A DNA stretch of 9,064 nucleotides from Alphaproteobacteria bacterium (GTDB taxonomy: Bacteria > Pseudomonadota > Alphaproteobacteria > WRDZ01): contig WRDZ01000020.1 in the NCBI GenBank assembly GCA_009779595.1, positions 1 to 9,064 of the forward strand. The letters run 5' to 3'. The notes under the pieces were generated by a model. It did no database searches, was not told the DNA's origin, and saw nothing but the letters and a program-made list of their open reading frames with translations. The first letter of the stretch is position 1; each line of letters starts with the position of its first letter. Shown here piece by piece: positions 1 through 6,662 of this stretch. The position numbers and the translations under genes are program-made.

Positions 1-1071
1 CGCTTCAACCAGGAAGCCGGGCGCATCTCTTTGGGCCTCAAGCAGCTTGAAAACGACCCGTGGGTCGGCGTATCGTCGCGTTTCAGTGCCGGGCAGAAAG
101 TCCGCGGCCGCGTGACCAACGTCGCCGATTACGGCGCGTTCGTCGAGCTTGAAGAGGGAATCGAAGGCCTTATCCACGTTTCGGAAATGAGCTGGACCAA
201 AAAGAACATCCACCCGGGCAAGATACTGTCGGTTTCCCAGGAAATCGACGCCATGGTGCTTGAGGTCGACGAGGTCAAGCGCCGCATCTCCCTTGGCCTG
301 AAGCAGTGCCAGGACAACCCGTGGAAGGCTTTTGCCGAAAGCTATCCGGTGGGCTCGGCCATCGAGGGTGAAATCAAGACCATAACCGAATTCGCCCTGT
401 TCGTGAACATCGGGCCGGACATCGACGGCATGGTCCACCTGTCCGACCTGTCGTATGAGAAGTCGGGCGAAGAGGCTGTCAAAGAGTACGCCAAAGGCCA
501 GATGGTCAAGACCAAGGTCATCGACATCGACCTTGAGAAAGAGCGCGTCGCCCTGGGCATCAAGCAGCTAAGCGTCCAAGGCGACGCCAGGGGCTCGGCA
601 GCGAAAACGGCCGTGGCGGCCGGTGGCGGCGTCAGGAAGAACGACGTCGTGACCTGCACCGTGACCGAAGTCGCCGACCAGGGCGTTGAAGTCGAAGTCG
701 AAGGCTTCAAGGGCTTCATCAAGCGCGCCGACCTGTCCATGGACCGCGAAAGCCAGCGGCCCGAGAACTTCGGCCGCGGCGACACCATAGACGCCAAAGT
801 GCTGACGGTCGACGCCAAGACCCGCAAGCTGACGCTGTCCATCAAGGCAAAAGAGCTGGACGAACAGAAAGCTGCCTTGAAAGAGTACGGGCAGACCGAC
901 GACTCGGGCGCGTCGCTTGGCGACATACTGGGCGTGGCCATGGCCAAGGCCGCAGCCAAGAAGGCGGCCAAGGAAGACAAAGAGCCCAAACAGCCCGCCG
1001 CTGCAAAAGCGAAGGCGGCTGCGGCTCCCAAGGCAGCTCCCAAGAAAAAGGCCGCGGCAAAGAAGGAATAG
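1..1071 (+). CDS. rpsA: 30S ribosomal protein S1, 3' part (5' end outside window)
   Basis: S1 binds mRNA on the small ribosomal subunit and helps initiate translation. The frame is open from base 1, with no start in the window, and stops at TAG 1069-1071. It begins inside the end of an S1 repeat (ISLGLKQLENDPW). Three full S1 OB-fold repeats follow, at about 91-306, 346-570 and 634-840. Each has the repeat logic of a VxGxV-like first strand, a GAFVEL- or ALFVNI-type centre, a GLIHVSEM or GMVHLSDL turn and a terminal ISLGLKQ-like strand. These should be repeats 4-6 of a six-repeat S1. The motif DSGASLGDILG before the tail is typical of alphaproteobacterial S1. About 40 further residues are almost only Ala, Lys and Pro (from about base 945), a basic tail longer than I expect for the family. 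A strong terminator follows 18 bases after the stop, separating rpsA from the chemotaxis genes. Confidence 0.96.
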   Translation, partial: RFNQEAGRISLGLKQLENDPWVGVSSRFSAGQKVRGRVTNVADYGAFVELEEGIEGLIHVSEMSWTKKNIHPGKILSVSQEIDAMVLEVDEVKRRISLGLKQCQDNPWKAFAESYPVGSAIEGEIKTITEFALFVNIGPDIDGMVHLSDLSYEKSGEEAVKEYAKGQMVKTKVIDIDLEKERVALGIKQLSVQGDARGSAAKTAVAAGGGVRKNDVVTCTVTEVADQGVEVEVEGFKGFIKRADLSMDRESQRPENFGRGDTIDAKVLTVDAKTRKLTLSIKAKELDEQKAALKEYGQTDDSGASLGDILGVAMAKAAAKKAAKEDKEPKQPAAAKAKAAAAPKAAPKKKAAAKKE

Positions 1072-1089
1072 CGGCCGCGCACGCCTATC

Positions 1090-1122
1090 CCCCGGCTGGC
1101 CCGCGCCAACCGGGGTTTTTTT
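1090..1122 (+). terminator. Intrinsic terminator of rpsA
   Basis: The stem pairs CCCCGG (1090-1095) with CCGGGG (1110-1115) and TGGC (1097-1100) with GCCA (1105-1108). There is one C/A mismatch and a CCGC tetraloop, and seven T follow directly (1116-1122). This is a classic rho-independent terminator for plus-strand rpsA transcripts. On the minus strand no T run follows the hairpin, so it should not efficiently end the convergent small gene. Confidence 0.93.
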
Positions 1123-1146
1123 ATGGTTTATGAAAGCCTTTTGGCC

Positions 1147-1368
1147 CTATACGACGATATCTATGTACGACCCCGGCTGGGCGTTAAAGTTGTACTTCTT
1201 GCCGTTGACCATCTGGATGTCCGGCGACGCCTGCAGAATCGGCAAATTCCTTGCGGCCTGCGGCTGGGGTTCTTTGGCCTGGCTGCGGCCGTCTATCCGG
1301 CTGGCCTGGCGGCCTCCCAAAGCGTTGCCAAGTCCCGGGTTTGAAAAACCGTTTATGTTCACTGCCAT
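1147..1368 (-). CDS. Small protein of unknown function, 73 aa
   Basis: I do not recognise this family. The minus-strand frame starts at ATG (complement of 1366-1368) and stops at TAG (complement of 1147-1149). An eight-base Shine-Dalgarno AAAAGGAG sits 7 bases upstream of the start, the best ribosome binding site in the window. Codon choice resembles the neighbours, including ATA for Ile. The N-terminus is Gly/Asn-rich (MAVNINGFSNPGLGNALGG). The middle is Gln/Ala/Pro-rich and probably disordered. The last 25 residues (SPDIQMVNGKKYNF...YIDIVV) look like a short beta-rich segment. It has no Cys, signal peptide or membrane segment. It is convergent with rpsA and divergent from chpT, which hints at a link with motility but proves nothing. 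An overlapping plus-strand frame of the same length (1123-1344) has no comparable ribosome site. Confidence 0.72.
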   Translation of the reverse strand: MAVNINGFSNPGLGNALGGRQASRIDGRSQAKEPQPQAARNLPILQASPDIQMVNGKKYNFNAQPGSYIDIVV

Positions 1369-1375
1369 TTTTTAT

Positions 1376-1383
1376 CTCCTTTT
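1376..1383 (-). promoter_or_regulatory. Shine-Dalgarno site of the small minus-strand gene
   Basis: The minus strand reads AAAAGGAG, then a 7-base AT-rich spacer, then ATG. The match to the 16S rRNA tail and the spacing are near ideal. This is the main reason to accept the 73-codon frame as a gene and to fix its start. Confidence 0.8.
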
Positions 1384-1396
1384 AACCTAGTATTAG
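1382..1396 (+). promoter_or_regulatory. CtrA-like box upstream of chpT
   Basis: The sequence TTAACCTAGTATTAG matches TTAA-N7-TTAA, the binding consensus of the alphaproteobacterial regulator CtrA, at 7 of 8 fixed positions. It lies 56 bases before the chosen chpT start. If the box overlaps the -35 region, as in known CtrA-activated promoters, chpT transcription would begin near 1420-1430, leaving a leader of about 25-30 bases. I see no strong -10 match. The box also overlaps the leader of the divergent small gene. A weak minus-strand promoter (TTGCAA, complement of 1413-1418; 17 bases; TAATAC, complement of 1390-1395) would be covered by CtrA bound here, so opposite effects on the two genes are possible. 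Confidence 0.45.
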
Positions 1397-1440
1397 TTTA
1401 TTTATGTCAGCATTGCAAGAACAATGCCAATATTTTTTAC

Positions 1441-1444
1441 GGAG
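1441..1444 (+). promoter_or_regulatory. Ribosome binding site that fixes the chpT start
   Basis: GGAG (within ACGGAG) lies 7 bases before ATG 1452. The in-frame upstream ATG at 1404 has no purine-rich site before it, so 1452 is preferred. Confidence 0.7.
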
Positions 1445-1451
1445 TCGCTTA

Positions 1452-2060
1452 ATGAACGAAACCGAGCTTTTCATCCAGGCCTGCACGCGCATGTGCCACG
1501 ATTTGGCGGGGGTAAGCGGGATAATCAACAACGGCCTTGAAATGGCCGCCGAATCGGCGGTGGGCGGGAAAATCGCCGAAAAGGACCTTGAGATGGTGCG
1601 GGCCCCAAGCCGTATCCTTGCCGACCGGCTGAAGTTTTTCCGCGCCATTCTTGGCCGCGGCGGGGCGGTTGCCGACCTGAAGACGGCCCAGGAAACCGCG
1701 GCTGCATATGTCAAGACCCTGGAAAACCAGGCCGCAAGCTTCGTTGTTGACTTCGCAAGCGTCCCAAGCGACCCCCAGCGGCTGCGCATGGCGCTTATCG
1801 CCGTGATGATAGCGGCCAATTCCCTTATCCGCGGCGGGCGCATATCCGTGCAGGGCGATTCGCAAAGCGTCAATGTCACGGGAAGCGGGGCCATGATAAA
1901 ATTAAGCGATGAAAGCGAAAAATTATTGAACGGCCAGGACGGGATTCTTGACCCGCATACCGCGATTTGCGCGCTGCTGCGCCATTTCACGGCTATGGAC
2001 GGCGGTTCCGTGAAAGTTGTAAAAAGTGACGAAAGCATTAGTTTGTTTATGTATTTTTAA
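1452..2060 (+). CDS. chpT: ChpT-type histidine phosphotransferase
   Basis: ChpT is a cytoplasmic phosphotransferase that, in Caulobacter and relatives, carries phosphate from the hybrid kinase CckA to CtrA and CpdR. The product has 202 residues from ATG 1452. The first helix of the DHp-like hairpin holds the family signature CHDLAG with the phospho-accepting His at residue 16, followed by GIINNGLEM, the typical beginning of this family. The second helix (about 50-80) has LADRLKFFRAILG. The rest (about 90-202) corresponds to the degenerate ATPase-like fold, without the glycine boxes of a true kinase. Length is close to, slightly under, known ChpT proteins. It is followed after a 50-base AT-rich gap by cheA, so it probably heads the chemotaxis operon, and a CtrA-like box precedes it. 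It might serve the CheA receiver domain instead of, or as well as, CtrA; sequence alone cannot tell. The family call is firm. Confidence 0.88.
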   Translation: MNETELFIQACTRMCHDLAGVSGIINNGLEMAAESAVGGKIAEKDLEMVRAPSRILADRLKFFRAILGRGGAVADLKTAQETAAAYVKTLENQAASFVVDFASVPSDPQRLRMALIAVMIAANSLIRGGRISVQGDSQSVNVTGSGAMIKLSDESEKLLNGQDGILDPHTAICALLRHFTAMDGGSVKVVKSDESISLFMYF

Positions 2061-2110
2061 AGTTTTGGGTATAGTATTTTAACAGGCTAAAGATTGTTGG
2101 AGTACGGATT

Positions 2111-5100
2111 ATGATGACCGGTATTGAAGATTTGGGCGACCTGCTGGGGGATTTCCTTACGGAAACCACGGAAAACATTGCCGTTATAGACCAGGAACTT
2201 GTCGATTTAGAGCGCAACCCGAACGACAGGGACATACTGTCCGGAATATTCCGCCTTATGCACACAATCAAGGGCACATGCGGATTCCTGGGCCTGCCGC
2301 GCCTGGAAAAGCTGGCGCACGCGACCGAGGGCGTGCTTGACAAATTCCGCGGCGGCCAGCTGGAAGTCACTCAGGAAGCGGTTTCGGCCATATTCGGCAG
2401 CATTGACAAAATCAAGGAAATAATCGCGATTATATCCGAATCCAAGGCCGAGCCCGGCGGCGACGACTCAGACCTGATAGCCAGGCTGCACGCTTTGTCG
2501 GAAGGGGCGGTGGAAAAAGTCGCTGCGGTCGGCGTGATTCCCATAGAACTGGAAGTCGCCCAGGAACAGCCCGCGATAGTGGCGGCCCCGGCGGCGGCGA
2601 AGGTTGTGGAGGTCGCGCAGGTCCAGCCCGCAGTGGCTGTGCCCGTGGCGGCTCCGGCTACAGCGCCGGAAGAGGAAAGCTTCCCCGTGGCAGCCGAACT
2701 GCTTGCCGAAGTCGAGGCCGCGGTTGCCGGCGGCAAAAAAGCCGCGTCCGACACGGATATCGCCGCCGAAATGCAGGCCGAAAGCGCGCCGGCCGCGCCG
2801 CCTAAGCCGGCCGTTGCCGTCGAAATGCCCGCAGTAGCGGCGGCTCCGGTTGTGGCGGCGGCTCCGGCTACAGTGCCGGAAGAGGAAAGCTTCCCCGTGG
2901 CAGCCGAACTGCTTGCCGAGGTCGAGGCCGCGGTTGCCGGCGGCAAGAAAGCCGCGTCCGACATGGACATCGCCGCCGAAATGCAGGCCGAAAGCGCGAA
3001 GGTCGCGCCCAAGTCCGCCGCTGCCGCCGCCGCAAAGCCTGCGGCCGCCGAAGTGGCCCAGCCCGCCGCCACTGCCGCGGTCAACAAGGAAGAGGCCACG
3101 ACCCTGCGCGTGAACGTGGACGTGCTGGAAGACCTGATGACCCTGGTGTCCGAGCTGGTTCTGACCCGCAACCAGCTGATGCAGCTTGTGCGCTCGGGCG
3201 CTGCGGGCGGCGCGAACGCGACGCTTACGACTCCGCTGCAAAGGCTGTCCAACATCACCACCGACCTGCAGGAAGGCGTGATGAAGACCCGGATGCAGCC
3301 TATCGGGAACGCCTGGTCGAAACTGCCGCGGATAGTGCGCGACCTTGCCGCCGAACAGCAAAAGAAGATAGAGCTTATAATGCAGGGTTCGGAAACCGAG
3401 CTTGACCGCCAGGTGCTCGAGCTTGTCAAGGACCCGCTGATACACATGGTCCGCAACTCGGCCGACCACGGCCTGGAATCCGCCGAGGAAAGGATAAAGG
3501 CCGGCAAGCCCGAAACCGGCAGGATAGTCCTTAACGCGTTCCACGAGGGCGGGCACATCGTCATACAGATAACCGACGACGGCCGCGGCCTGAACTATGA
3601 AAGGATACGCGAAAAGATACTGATGAACGGCCTTGCTTCGGACACCGACCTGCAGAACATGACAGACCAGCAGGTGGGCATGTTCATATTCAAGCCCGGC
3701 TTTTCCACCGCCAGCAAGGTCACGTCCGTTTCCGGCCGCGGGGTCGGCATGGACGTGGTGCGCTCGAACGTCGACAAGATAGGCGGGGTGATAGACATGA
3801 AGTCGGTGCAGGGCAAGGGCTCGGTCTTCACGATAAAGATACCGCTGACGCTGGCCATCGTGTCCGCGCTGATAGTGTCGGCCGGCAACCAGCGGTTCGC
3901 CATGCCGCAGATTTCGGTGCTTGAGCTGGTCCGGGTGACCAAAGGCTCGGAATACAAAATAGACAACATCAACGATTCGCTGGTCATGCGCCTGCGCGGC
4001 AAGCTTCTGCCGCTGGTCAACCTGGCCAAGCTGCTTGAACTCCCGTACCAGGAGCCCACCGAAGACGACGACGTGTTCGTCATCGTTTCGCAGGTCGGCA
4101 ACTTCACCTTCGGCACGATGGTCCAGCAGGTGTTCGACACCGAGGAAATCGTGGTCAAGCCCGTGGCTCCGATACTGCGCGGCATAACGCTGTTCTCGGG
4201 CAACACCATACTTGGCGACGGCAGCGTGATAATGATACTTGACCCCAACGGCATCGCCGAGAGGATGGGCGACGCCGACAAGCGCCAGGTGGACGACGAC
4301 GTGGGCCATCAGGCCGGCGACATGGCCACCAGCAGCGACAGCACGTCCATACTTATATTCAAGGGCGGCGGCGACGACGTGCCCAAGGCCGTGCAGCTTG
4401 GGCTTATCGCGCGCCTTGAAGAGCTTGACGTCAAGACCATCGAGCTTTCGGGCGGACGCCCCGTGGTGCAGTACCGCGGCAGCCTGATGCCCCTTATCGC
4501 CATGAACCAGGGCTTCACCCTTCCCGAAAAAGGCCGGCAGCCCGTGCTGGTGTTCACGGACAACGACCGCTCGATGGGGCTGATGGTCGACGACATCCTT
4601 GACACCGTGAACGACAGGCTGAACATACAGGTGTCCAGCGAAAAGCCGGGCGTCGTGGGCACGGCTGTCATACAGGGCCAGGCAATGGACGTGCTTGACG
4701 CCGGGCATTACCTGACGCAGGCGTTCGGCGACTGGTTCGAAACCCAGACCAAGGATTCAGCAGGCAACATATGCAGCATGCGCCTGCTTATGGTCGACGA
4801 CAGCGCGTTCTTCAGGAACCTGCTGACCCCGATACTGGCGGCCGCCGGATTCGAGGTCATGGCCGTTCCAAGCGCGGTCGAGGCCTTGGCCCGCCGCGAC
4901 GAGGGCGAGTCGTACGATTTGATAATTTCCGACATAGACATGCCGGGGATGAACGGGCTTGAGTTCGCGCAGACCATCCGCCGCGAAGGCCCGTGGAAAG
5001 ATTTGCCTTTGATAGCCTTGTCCTCGCACGCGAAGGCCGAGGATATCGCCAAGGGCAAAGCCGCCGGGTTTGACGAATACATACCCAAGTTCGACAGGGA

Positions 5101-5167
5101 CCAGATTGTGTTGACCGTCAAGCAGGCACTGGATAAATATAATGTTAAGGATAGGACCGGAACATGA
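2111..5167 (+). CDS. cheA: Hybrid chemotaxis histidine kinase CheA with C-terminal receiver
   Basis: CheA autophosphorylates on His in response to receptor state and passes phosphate to CheY and CheB. The product has 1018 residues. GGAG lies 8 bases before ATG 2111. Domains in order: P1/Hpt (about 10-110; HTIKG with phospho-His51); Ala/Pro/Glu-rich linker (about 130-330) with a duplicated 47-residue block and no recognisable P2; P3 dimerisation (about 331-400); HATPase with N box HMVRNSADHGLE (445-456), G1 DDGRGL (489-494) and G2 GRGVGMDVV (542-550); CheW-like P5 (about 578-715); a second, divergent CheW-like region (about 742-880); and a receiver (890-1013) with acidic pair D896/D897, phosphoacceptor D941, S971 and K993. 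All kinase and receiver key residues are present, so both should be active. The receiver may act as a phosphate sink or as a target of another phosphotransferase. Its stop overlaps the cheY start in an ATGA, so the two are translationally coupled. Confidence 0.96.
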   Translation: MMTGIEDLGDLLGDFLTETTENIAVIDQELVDLERNPNDRDILSGIFRLMHTIKGTCGFLGLPRLEKLAHATEGVLDKFRGGQLEVTQEAVSAIFGSIDKIKEIIAIISESKAEPGGDDSDLIARLHALSEGAVEKVAAVGVIPIELEVAQEQPAIVAAPAAAKVVEVAQVQPAVAVPVAAPATAPEEESFPVAAELLAEVEAAVAGGKKAASDTDIAAEMQAESAPAAPPKPAVAVEMPAVAAAPVVAAAPATVPEEESFPVAAELLAEVEAAVAGGKKAASDMDIAAEMQAESAKVAPKSAAAAAAKPAAAEVAQPAATAAVNKEEATTLRVNVDVLEDLMTLVSELVLTRNQLMQLVRSGAAGGANATLTTPLQRLSNITTDLQEGVMKTRMQPIGNAWSKLPRIVRDLAAEQQKKIELIMQGSETELDRQVLELVKDPLIHMVRNSADHGLESAEERIKAGKPETGRIVLNAFHEGGHIVIQITDDGRGLNYERIREKILMNGLASDTDLQNMTDQQVGMFIFKPGFSTASKVTSVSGRGVGMDVVRSNVDKIGGVIDMKSVQGKGSVFTIKIPLTLAIVSALIVSAGNQRFAMPQISVLELVRVTKGSEYKIDNINDSLVMRLRGKLLPLVNLAKLLELPYQEPTEDDDVFVIVSQVGNFTFGTMVQQVFDTEEIVVKPVAPILRGITLFSGNTILGDGSVIMILDPNGIAERMGDADKRQVDDDVGHQAGDMATSSDSTSILIFKGGGDDVPKAVQLGLIARLEELDVKTIELSGGRPVVQYRGSLMPLIAMNQGFTLPEKGRQPVLVFTDNDRSMGLMVDDILDTVNDRLNIQVSSEKPGVVGTAVIQGQAMDVLDAGHYLTQAFGDWFETQTKDSAGNICSMRLLMVDDSAFFRNLLTPILAAAGFEVMAVPSAVEALARRDEGESYDLIISDIDMPGMNGLEFAQTIRREGPWKDLPLIALSSHAKAEDIAKGKAAGFDEYIPKFDRDQIVLTVKQALDKYNVKDRTGT
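2647..2788 (+). repeat. Tandem repeat copy 1 in the cheA linker
   Basis: This 142-base block recurs exactly 210 bases downstream (2857-2998) with only five differences, all transitions: three silent, two changing residues (Ala to Val, Thr to Met). It encodes about 47 residues including EEESFPVAAELLAEVEAAV and DIAAEMQAES, which look like an acidic amphipathic helix plus a second short helix. The spacing is a multiple of three, so the frame is kept. Confidence 0.93.
2857..2998 (+). repeat. Tandem repeat copy 2 in the cheA linker
   Basis: This is the second copy of the block at 2647-2788, about 96% identical. The 68 bases between the copies encode a Pro/Ala-rich spacer that is not conserved with the flanks. 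The high identity, including silent sites, points to recent duplication or gene conversion. Confidence 0.93.
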
Positions 5168-5532
5168 GTAAAATGTGTTTGATAGTTGATGACTCTAAAG
5201 TCATAAGGATGGTCGCCAAGAAGATTGTGACCGAACTGGGGCTTGAATCCGACGAGGCGGCCGACGGTGTCGAAGCCCTGGCCAAATGCAAGGTCAAGCT
5301 GCCCGACGTCATACTGCTGGACTGGAACATGCCCAACAAGGACGGCATGGAAGTGCTGCAGGAAATCCGCGCGATGCCGGGCGGAGCTACCCCGATAATC
5401 ATTTTCGTGACCACGGAAAACGATATGGACCACATCACCAAGGCTTTGGAAAGCGGCGCGAACGAATACATAATGAAGCCGTTCGACAGCGAAATCCTGC
5501 AGAACAAGCTTATGCAGTCAGGGGTGCTGTGA
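5164..5532 (+). CDS. cheY: Single-domain response regulator CheY
   Basis: CheY is phosphorylated by CheA and binds the flagellar motor switch. The product has 122 residues and is a receiver domain only. Visible key residues are the acidic pair D9/D10, phosphoacceptor D53 in LLDWNMPNKDG, T83, the aromatic switch Y102 and K105 in YIMKPF. These align with D12/D13, D57, T87, Y106 and K109 of enterobacterial CheY, so it should be fully functional. The start ATG overlaps the cheA stop (ATGA), with AAGGA about 12 bases upstream. The position between cheA and cheB supports a chemotaxis role rather than that of a generic single-domain regulator. Since CheA carries its own receiver, the two domains probably compete for phosphate from His51. 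Confidence 0.94.
   Translation: MSKMCLIVDDSKVIRMVAKKIVTELGLESDEAADGVEALAKCKVKLPDVILLDWNMPNKDGMEVLQEIRAMPGGATPIIIFVTTENDMDHITKALESGANEYIMKPFDSEILQNKLMQSGVL
5519..5524 (+). promoter_or_regulatory. Ribosome binding site supporting the TTG start of cheB
   Basis: AGGGG within the end of cheY lies 9-10 bases before TTG 5534. The next in-frame alternative, GTG 5546, has only a weak GGGC before it, and the next ATG (5576) would cut into the first receiver strand. TTG is therefore preferred, with GTG 5546 still possible. Confidence 0.5.
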
Positions 5533-5533
5533 T

Positions 5534-6658
5534 TTGGGCAACGGCGTGTCGCACAAGGACGGCTCTATCAAAGTGATGGTCGTGGACGATTCGGCTGTCG
5601 CGCGCGGTATGATATCGCGGGCGCTGAATGTCGACGACACGATAGAGGTGGTCGAGGCCTGCTTCAACGGCGCCAGGGCCATCGAAGCCATCGACAGGCT
5701 TCCCGACCTTGATGTGATAGTGCTTGACAACGAAATGCCTGAAATGAACGGTATAACGGCCATCCCGAAAATATTGGAAAAGCGCCCGGACGTCAAAATC
5801 ATAATAGCGTCGGCCCTGGCCTTGCACGACGCGGAAGTGACCCTGACGGCCATGGAACGCGGGGCGGTCGACTATGTCACCAAGCCGGGCGTAACCGGCG
5901 GCCTTGCCAGCACCGGGGATTTCGCCATCGAGCTGGTCGAAAAGGTCAAGGCCTGGGGCATCCAGAAACGCAAGGCAACCGGAAAGCCCTTAAGGCAGCA
6001 GGAAGGCAAGAAGTCGCTTTTCCCGAATCAAGACCAGAAGATTGTGCTGCGCCCGCCGCCGCGCGTTTTCAAGCCCGAGGTCATTGCCATCGGGGTGTCC
6101 ACGGGCGGCCCGCAGGCCCTGTTCGATTTGTTCGAGCAGCTTAAGGGCAAGAAGCTGGGCGTGCCCATAATGATAACCCAGCACATGCCGCAGAACTTCA
6201 CCACCATCCTGGCCGAGCATATAGGCCGCATAAGCGACAAGCCCGTGTTCGAAGGGCGCGACGGCATGAAGGTGCTGCCCGACAACGTGTATATCGCTCC
6301 GGGCGGGTTCCACATGGGCATAGAGGCTGACTATGAAAAAAGCCTTTATAAAATAAGGCTGCTGGACACCCCGCCGGAAAATTTCTGCAAGCCGGCCGCC
6401 GACGTCATGTTCAGAAGCCTTTTGCCGGTTTATAAAGGCAACATACTTGTGGTGATTATGACGGGCATGGGGCACGACGGGCTAAGCGAATCTATCAGGA
6501 TATCGGATTCCGGCGGATACGTCATCGCCCAGGACGAGGCCAGCAGCGTGGTCTGGGGCATGCCCGGAGCCGTGGCCACCAAGGGTATCGCCAACGCCAT
6601 CAAGCCGCTGTCCGAGCTTGGCGACGCCATATATCAACTTTGCGACAAGAACAGGTAA
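5534..6658 (+). CDS. cheB: Chemotaxis response regulator protein-glutamate methylesterase CheB
   Basis: CheB removes methyl groups from (and deamidates) receptor glutamates, giving adaptation. The product has 374 residues from a probable TTG start. The N-terminal receiver (about 12-130) has the acidic pair D18/D19 in VVDDSAVARG, phosphoacceptor D65 in VLDNEMPEMNG, and K-P in YVTKPG. A charged linker (about 145-175) follows. The C-terminal esterase domain (about 180-370) carries the Ser-His-Asp triad: S189 in GVSTGGPQA, H217 in TQHMPQNF and D315 in MTGMGHDG, with spacings like those of the Salmonella enzyme (S164, H190, D286). Length fits the family. It begins one base after the cheY stop, and cheR follows after four bases, so the opposing adaptation enzymes are co-expressed. 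No defects are seen. Confidence 0.96.
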   Translation: MGNGVSHKDGSIKVMVVDDSAVARGMISRALNVDDTIEVVEACFNGARAIEAIDRLPDLDVIVLDNEMPEMNGITAIPKILEKRPDVKIIIASALALHDAEVTLTAMERGAVDYVTKPGVTGGLASTGDFAIELVEKVKAWGIQKRKATGKPLRQQEGKKSLFPNQDQKIVLRPPPRVFKPEVIAIGVSTGGPQALFDLFEQLKGKKLGVPIMITQHMPQNFTTILAEHIGRISDKPVFEGRDGMKVLPDNVYIAPGGFHMGIEADYEKSLYKIRLLDTPPENFCKPAADVMFRSLLPVYKGNILVVIMTGMGHDGLSESIRISDSGGYVIAQDEASSVVWGMPGAVATKGIANAIKPLSELGDAIYQLCDKNR

Positions 6659-6662
6659 CCAA

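Noticed and set aside
342..1109. 255-codon minus-strand frame opposite rpsA
   Set aside because: It is a shadow of the S1 coding sequence. The product is low-complexity Ala/Ser, and it starts in the terminator stem with no ribosome site.
1123..1344. 73-codon plus-strand frame just after the rpsA terminator
   Set aside because: It has no ribosome site and begins directly after the T run. The overlapping minus-strand frame has a much better start signal and native codon use.
1410..1427. Inverted repeat GCATTG-CAAGAA-CAATGC in the chpT leader, followed by a T-rich stretch
   Set aside because: The six-base stem is weak, with half its pairs A/T. The T run is four or more bases away and broken. 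It could be a leader hairpin or operator, but nothing else supports it.
2061..2110. Possible separate promoter for cheA (TATAGT and GCTAAAGA in the AT-rich gap)
   Set aside because: No -35 element lies at the right distance of either, and TTAA at 2079 has no partner half-site. Read-through from chpT is simpler.
2468..4708. 746-codon open frame on the minus strand opposite cheA
   Set aside because: It lies antisense to a gene with complete kinase motifs. Its translation is His/Arg-rich without any domain, and its openness follows from the strong third-position GC bias of cheA.
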